A DNA stretch of 31,392 nucleotides, taken from Sphingomonas hengshuiensis. GTDB lineage: Bacteria > Pseudomonadota > Alphaproteobacteria > Sphingomonadales > Sphingomonadaceae. The notes under the pieces are model-generated. The model was not told where the DNA came from. It worked only from the letters and a program-made list of their open reading frames with translations, and made no database searches. Numbering within the stretch: position 1 is the stretch's first letter; the number at the start of each line of letters is the position of its first letter. Below, in pieces: positions 26,142 to 31,392 of the stretch. The translations under genes were made by a program, and so were the position numbers. The stretch covers positions 1-31,392 of the forward strand of contig QFNF01000038.1 of NCBI GenBank assembly GCA_003240755.1, read 5' to 3'.

Positions 26142-27362
26142 ATGGCTACAATGGCAGCGCCGCCCGCTCCCGAGCATCTTCATGTTCCACACATCGACCT
26201 GGATCCCTTCAGCGCTCAATCTTTGAGCGCTCCGCATGGCTGGTATGGAGTGCTGCAGGATGCCGGTCCCGTCGTCTGGCTCGACAGCTACGGCGTTTAT
26301 GCGTCGGCACGCTACGCCGAGGTTGCCGACGCGTTGAAGCGTCATGATACGTTCTGCTCGAGCCGAGGTGTCGGGCTCAGCGACTTCGCACATGAGACGC
26401 CTTGGCGTCCGCCCTCGCTCCTTCTCGAGACCGATCCTCCCCATCATGCGCAGACGCGGGCAATCATGAACCGCATCGTGTCGCCCGCGGCTATCAAGGT
26501 GCTGCGTGCCACTTGGGCCGAGAAGGCGGCAGATCTCGTCGAGGAGCTCGTCAGCCGGCGACGCTTTGATGCAGTGGTCGACCTGGCGGAAGAGTTCCCG
26601 ATGAGGGTGTTTCCCGACACGATCGGGCTGCAAGAGAACGGTCGCGAAAACCTGCTTCCCTACGCCTGTGCCGTTTTCAACGGCTTTGGACCGCGCAACG
26701 CGCTCACCGAGGACACACTGGCGCAAACCCGCGATGCTGCGGCTTGGGTCACCGAGGCGTGCCGCCGCGAGAACCTGCGCCCCGGCGGCTGGGGCATGGC
26801 CGTCTACGAAGCGGTGGACAATGGCCTTTGCAGCGAGGACGATGCGCAGCGGCTTGTTCGATCGTTTATCTCTGCCGGCGTCGACACGACCGTGAACGGC
26901 ATCGGCAACATGATGGCAGCGTTTGTCCAGTTCCCCGGGGAGTGGGAAAAGCTGCGTTCTAAGCCCGCATTGCGCACGAAGGCCTTCGAGGAAGCATTGC
27001 GCTGGGACTCGACGGTCCAGTGGTTTTTCCGGACGACCGCGCATGACGCCGAGCTCGGTGGCGCCTTAATTCCGGAGGGATCGAAGATCCTGCTCTGCTA
27101 TGCAGCGGCGAACCGCGACCCGCGCCGTTGGGTTGAACCGGATCGATTTAACATCGAGCGGATGTGCAGTGGGCATGTCGCTTTCGGGTACGGCATCCAT
27201 CAGTGCCTGGGACAGATGGTGGCGCGCCTCGAAGCAGACGTCCTGCTAGAGGCACTCACCGCAAGGGTTGCAGCGATCCGACCCGCCGGTCCCGCCGTCC
27301 GACGCCTCAACAACACACTGCATGCGCTGGCCTCCTTACCGATCGAGGTCGATCCAGTCTGA
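26142..27362 (+). CDS. Cytochrome P450, CYP199A-like, probable 4-methoxybenzoate O-demethylase
   Basis: A 406-residue soluble bacterial P450. It has the heme-binding FGYGIHQCLGQ (Cys355), ExxR at 284-287 (EALR), and the oxygen-activating pair in SAGVDTTVNG (Asp248, Thr249). Several stretches match CYP199A4 of Rhodopseudomonas palustris as I remember it: TFCSSRGVGLSDF, PWRPPSL, FPD.IGL, VFN.FGP and LVRS..SAG.DTTVNGIG. Residues that hold the substrate carboxylate there (Arg92, Ser95, Arg243, Ser244, Ser247) correspond to Arg89, Ser92, Arg240, Ser241 and Ser244, and the phenylalanines Phe179 and Phe182 are kept. It would release formaldehyde and 4-hydroxybenzoate. ATG 26142 follows AGGTGA. Veratrate or another para-alkoxybenzoate is possible. 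Confidence 0.92.
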   Translation: MATMAAPPAPEHLHVPHIDLDPFSAQSLSAPHGWYGVLQDAGPVVWLDSYGVYASARYAEVADALKRHDTFCSSRGVGLSDFAHETPWRPPSLLLETDPPHHAQTRAIMNRIVSPAAIKVLRATWAEKAADLVEELVSRRRFDAVVDLAEEFPMRVFPDTIGLQENGRENLLPYACAVFNGFGPRNALTEDTLAQTRDAAAWVTEACRRENLRPGGWGMAVYEAVDNGLCSEDDAQRLVRSFISAGVDTTVNGIGNMMAAFVQFPGEWEKLRSKPALRTKAFEEALRWDSTVQWFFRTTAHDAELGGALIPEGSKILLCYAAANRDPRRWVEPDRFNIERMCSGHVAFGYGIHQCLGQMVARLEADVLLEALTARVAAIRPAGPAVRRLNNTLHALASLPIEVDPV

Positions 27363-27386
27363 TACGTTGAACGGAGCTTACTCAGA

Positions 27387-28498
<1,112 letters not shown>

Positions 28499-28499
<1 letters not shown>

Positions 28500-28816
28500 T
28501 GTCGACGCTGATCGTAATCACTCGTGACGGGGAAGAGCGCACGATTGTCGCGAACGATGGCGAGTCCGTGATGGAAAGCATCCGGGCCGCCGGCATCGAC
28601 GAGCTGCTCGCCCTCTGCGGCGGGTGCCTCTCATGCGCGACCTGTCACGTCTATGTCGATCCGACCTGGACCAACAAGCTTGCGCCCATCAGCGAGGACG
28701 AGAACGACCTCCTCGATAGTTCAGACGCGCGGACCCCGGGTTCACGTCTGTCATGTCAGCTGTCCATGAACGCGCAATTGGACGGGCTGCGCGTCACTAT
28801 CGCGCCGGAGGGCTGA
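28499..28816 (+). CDS. [2Fe-2S] ferredoxin, putidaredoxin/adrenodoxin type
   Basis: A 105-residue one-electron carrier expected to feed the P450. The cluster ligands are the CxxxxxCxxC set in [15 protein letters not shown] and the later Cys in SRLSCQL. One extra Cys sits inside the loop (CGGC), where putidaredoxin has Ser or Ala. The stretch [20 protein letters not shown] is typical of the P450-linked class, including the acidic residues that contact partners. It overlaps the end of the formaldehyde dehydrogenase gene by one base. It works with the reductase encoded at 29668. Confidence 0.94.
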
Positions 28817-28822
28817 ACAATC

Positions 28823-29671
28823 GTGCTCGACCAAGTCGAGATGCATCGCGCTCACGGGGGCATGCAGGGCATTTACCGGCATGCCTCGACCGCTACCGCC
28901 ACGGATATGCACTTCTCGGTCTTCGTTCCGCCTCACACGTCGGACGCACGTCTCCCCGTGGTGTGGTACCTGTCCGGCCTGACGTGCACGCATGCCAACG
29001 TCACGGACAAGGGGGAATATCGCAAGATCTGCGCGGAGCTTGGTCTTATTCTGGTTGCGCCGGACACCAGTCCCCGTGGGGATGGCATTCCCGATGATCC
29101 CGACGGGGCCTACGACTTTGGCTTGGGGGCGGGCTTTTATGTCGACGCGACATGCGAGCCCTTCGCGACCAACTACCAGATGCGCAGCTACGTTACGCAC
29201 GAACTACCGCAGCTGATTGCAGCGAATTTCCCTGCGGACATGACGCGTCAGGCAATCATGGGACATTCGATGGGAGGCCATGGCGCACTGACCATCGCGC
29301 TGACAACACCCGATCGATATCGGTCGGTGAGCGCGTTCGCTCCGATTGTGGCACCCGCTCGTGTGCCGTGGGGCAGGAAGGCGCTGAGCGGCTACCTCGG
29401 ACCTGAAACCACAGCGTGGCGACAATACGATGCCGTTTCGCTGATTGAGGACGGCGCGCGGGTGGCCGATATTCTCGTAGATCAGGGCACTGCCGATCAG
29501 TTCCTCAACGAGCAGTTGTGTCCTGAACTACTGGTGGATGCCTGCAAAGCTGCAGGTGTTCCGCTCAAGCTGCGCATGCAGGAAGGGTACGATCACAGCT
29601 ATCATTTTGTTTCGTCCTTCATTGAAGATCACCTCCGGTGGCATGCGGCCCGTCTGGGGGCGGGCGCATGA
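28823..29671 (+). CDS. fghA: S-formylglutathione hydrolase
   Basis: A 282-residue alpha/beta hydrolase that splits S-formylglutathione into formate and glutathione, the second step of formaldehyde removal. The catalytic Ser is in MGHSMGGHGAL, Asp in DQGTADQFL and His in EGYDHSYHF. VWYLSGLTCTHANVTDKGE and PDTSPRG match the esterase D family. The start is a GTG at 28823 with GGAGGG eleven bases upstream. It is inserted between the ferredoxin and ferredoxin reductase genes, which ties detoxification tightly to the P450 system. Its stop overlaps the reductase start (ATGA). Confidence 0.95.
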   Translation: MLDQVEMHRAHGGMQGIYRHASTATATDMHFSVFVPPHTSDARLPVVWYLSGLTCTHANVTDKGEYRKICAELGLILVAPDTSPRGDGIPDDPDGAYDFGLGAGFYVDATCEPFATNYQMRSYVTHELPQLIAANFPADMTRQAIMGHSMGGHGALTIALTTPDRYRSVSAFAPIVAPARVPWGRKALSGYLGPETTAWRQYDAVSLIEDGARVADILVDQGTADQFLNEQLCPELLVDACKAAGVPLKLRMQEGYDHSYHFVSSFIEDHLRWHAARLGAGA

Positions 29672-30903
29672 TTACCCGCTACGACGTCCTTATCGTCGGC
29701 GGCGGTCATGGGGGTGCGCAAACCGCGATCGCTCTTCGACAGCAAGGTTTTCGAGGTTCCATCGCGATCGTCGGCGACGAACCTCACCCACCGTACGAGC
29801 GACCGCCCCTATCCAAGGAATATCTGGCGCGCGATAAGGATTTCTCGCGTATTTTGATCCGTCCCGAGAAATTCTGGAGCGATAAGGAGATCGACCTTCT
29901 TCTGGGTCAGAAGGTCATTGAAATAGAAGTCGAGGCGCATCGGGCTTTGCTCGCGAACGGCAGCGCAATCCAATACTCCAATATGGTCTGGTCGGCGGGC
30001 GGCGCTCCGCGTCGTTTGACCTGTTCTGGTCACGACGCAAGGGGCGTTCACACCGTCCGCACCCGTGCCGATGTCGATGCACTGATGGCTGAACTGGCTA
30101 ACGTGAAACACGTTGTCGTGATCGGTGCAGGCTTTATTGGTCTTGAGGCTGCAGCCGTTCTGACCAAGCTCGGAAAGTCGGTGACCGTCGTCGAAGCCCA
30201 AGATCGTGTGCTTGCGCGGGTAGCCGGGGAGCCGTTGTCACGCTTCTTCGAGGCCGAACATAGATCCCATGGCGTCGATTTGCGGCTCTGTACTTCAGTG
30301 GATTGCATCGAGCAGCGAGACGGCCTGGCCGTCGGCGTGCGCTTGGCGAGCGGCGAGATCCTGCCGTGTGAAATGATCATCGTTGGGATCGGGATAACGC
30401 CGGCCGTTGCGCCGCTGATCGAGGCTGGCGCGACCGGTGCGAACGGTGTGGAGGTCGATGAGCACTGTCGTACGTCTCTGCCCGATGTGTTCGCGATCGG
30501 CGACTGCGCCGCACACCGGAGCCAATATGCAGACGGAGCACTTGTCAGAGTGGAATCCGTTCAGAATGCAAGTGACCAGGCAATAATTGTTGCGAAAGCA
30601 ATTCGTGGCGTGCCCGAGCCTTACTCCGCAATTCCTTGGTTCTGGTCGAACCAGTATGATCTGAAGCTTCAGACCGTTGGTCTCTCAACGGGATACGAGA
30701 TGGCAATCGTGCGAGGCGATCTGGCCAATCGTAACTTCACAGTCATCTACGTTTCAAACAACCGGATTATAGCCCTCGACTGCGTCAATAGAACAAAGGA
30801 CTACGTTCAGGGCAAGGCCCTGATTCAAACTGGTGTTGATGTATCCAACTTGGATCTGACAGACGATCGGGTGCCTCTAAAGCAGTTTGGCTGCGCGACA
30901 TGA
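29668..30903 (+). CDS. NAD(P)H-dependent ferredoxin reductase (putidaredoxin reductase type)
   Basis: A 411-residue FAD enzyme that passes electrons from NAD(P)H to the ferredoxin. The FAD motif is VLIVGGGHGGAQTAIALRQQ near residue 6-25, the NAD motif VVIGAGFIGLEAAAVLTKLG near 151-170, followed by VVEAQ (Glu after strand 2, favouring NADH). DVFAIGDCAAHRSQYADG is the second FAD contact, and PWFWSNQYDLKLQTVG is a signature of this family. ATG 29668 overlaps the hydrolase stop by four bases; the longer frame reads the hydrolase gene out of phase. It completes the three-part P450 system. Confidence 0.94.
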   Translation: MITRYDVLIVGGGHGGAQTAIALRQQGFRGSIAIVGDEPHPPYERPPLSKEYLARDKDFSRILIRPEKFWSDKEIDLLLGQKVIEIEVEAHRALLANGSAIQYSNMVWSAGGAPRRLTCSGHDARGVHTVRTRADVDALMAELANVKHVVVIGAGFIGLEAAAVLTKLGKSVTVVEAQDRVLARVAGEPLSRFFEAEHRSHGVDLRLCTSVDCIEQRDGLAVGVRLASGEILPCEMIIVGIGITPAVAPLIEAGATGANGVEVDEHCRTSLPDVFAIGDCAAHRSQYADGALVRVESVQNASDQAIIVAKAIRGVPEPYSAIPWFWSNQYDLKLQTVGLSTGYEMAIVRGDLANRNFTVIYVSNNRIIALDCVNRTKDYVQGKALIQTGVDVSNLDLTDDRVPLKQFGCAT

Positions 30904-30921
30904 TACATTCTGACGCAAGAC

Positions 30922-30939
30922 TAACCATCTAGATGGTTA
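30922..30939. promoter_or_regulatory. Perfect 18-bp palindrome, probable repressor operator
   Basis: TAACCATCTAGATGGTTA reads identically on both strands. It lies in the AT-rich 120-base gap between the reductase gene and the receptor gene, 84 bases before the receptor start. Its size and symmetry fit a MarR- or GntR-type dimer site. No such regulator gene is in the window. A second, weaker palindrome TAGAATGTTCTA is at 30982-30993. Confidence 0.6.
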
Positions 30940-31023
30940 ATTATTCATCTTTTATCGCAAACAAGAAAGCATAGGGTCATTTAGAATGTTCTAGAGATAA
31001 TCTAAAAAAAGGGGAGAGGAATA

Positions 31024-31392
31024 ATGATTATCACTCGTGGCCTCGCGCAGCGGGGTGTTGTCGCGCGCGCATTGTTCACTGCGACGTCGGCTCTTGCGAT
31101 CAGTATCGGTGCACAGCCTGTATGGGCACAGCAGGCCGGTGCCGCACAAGCGCCGGTGGCGCAGACCGGTGATGCCTCGGAAATCGCGACGCAGCAAGCT
31201 ACCGACCAAGCTCAGGAAGGCGCCGCGCTCAATGCCCAAGGTGGTGACATCGTCGTAACCGCTCGCAGACGGCAAGAGCGGCTGACGGATGTTCCGATCT
31301 CGATCGCAGCTTTCAACGGTGGGGCGCTCGCCGAACGCTCGGTTACCACCACCGATCAGCTAACCCAGCTGGCACCGAACGTACAGTTCAAT
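31024..31392 (+). CDS. TonB-dependent receptor, N-terminal part (cut by window end)
   Basis: The first 123 residues of an outer-membrane receptor. A signal peptide (VVARALFTATSALAISIGAQ, then PVWAQ) is followed by an Ala/Gln-rich spacer of about 35 residues. The plug domain begins with GDIVVTARRRQERLTDVPISIAAF and continues TTTDQLTQLAPNVQFN. The IVVTARRR...DVP pattern is typical of sphingomonad receptors. GGGGAGAGGA lies just before the ATG. It may import the aromatic substrate of the neighbouring operon or an iron chelate; the rest of the gene is needed to tell. The palindrome at 30922 may control it. Confidence 0.92.
   Translation, partial: MIITRGLAQRGVVARALFTATSALAISIGAQPVWAQQAGAAQAPVAQTGDASEIATQQATDQAQEGAALNAQGGDIVVTARRRQERLTDVPISIAAFNGGALAERSVTTTDQLTQLAPNVQFN

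Overview
The window looks like high-GC alphaproteobacterial DNA, most likely from a sphingomonad. The reasons are a protocatechuate 4,5-cleavage (lig) gene set of the Sphingobium type, a TonB-dependent receptor, MobA/MobL-type and PolB-exonuclease-type accessory genes, and palindromic intergenic repeats of the GTCATTGCGAGCG kind. This placement rests on recognised protein families, not on a search.

Layout. (1) 1-1269: a complete IS3-family (IS407-like) insertion sequence on the minus strand whose outer end is the first base of the window. (2) 1338-3652: three plus-strand accessory genes: a PolB-type 3'-5' exonuclease, a shorter protein that appears to be a catalytically dead relative of it, and a stand-alone MobA/MobL (HUH relaxase-like) protein. 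(3) 3653-4073: an AT-rich gene-free stretch marking a change of composition. (4) 4074-7552: a minus-strand operon cupin - tautomerase - aldo/keto reductase - SDR, with a divergent LysR regulator; its substrate is unknown. (5) 7753-19762: the lig region. ligK-ligU lie on the minus strand, then a divergent LysR protein with two HTH domains, then a plus-strand run DUF1932 dehydrogenase - ligJ - ligI - ligA - ligB - ligC - pobA - aldo/keto reductase - MFS transporter. Most of these starts and stops overlap, and three palindromic repeats are embedded. (6) 19857-23515: a minus-strand set OmpW porin - acetaldehyde-type aldehyde dehydrogenase - DUF779 protein - MpaB-family (DUF2236) oxygenase, with a divergent LysR. 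(7) 24670-30903: a plus-strand operon of benzaldehyde-type aldehyde dehydrogenase, CYP199A-like P450, glutathione-dependent formaldehyde dehydrogenase, [2Fe-2S] ferredoxin, S-formylglutathione hydrolase and ferredoxin reductase. (8) 31024-end: the start of a TonB-dependent receptor behind a perfect 18-bp palindrome.

How the genes may work together. Regions 5 to 7 form a plausible complete route for a para-methoxylated aromatic. The aldehyde dehydrogenase would make 4-methoxybenzoate from anisaldehyde, and the P450 with its ferredoxin and reductase would demethylate it to 4-hydroxybenzoate plus formaldehyde. The two glutathione enzymes would turn formaldehyde into formate. PobA would make protocatechuate, which LigAB, LigC, LigI, LigU, LigJ and LigK would take to pyruvate and oxaloacetate. 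Region 6 would fit one step upstream: an alkene-cleaving oxygenase releasing anisaldehyde and acetaldehyde from trans-anethole or a similar propenylbenzene, with the acetaldehyde oxidised by the neighbouring dehydrogenase. The lig and P450 parts are well supported by sequence; the anethole step is a hypothesis.
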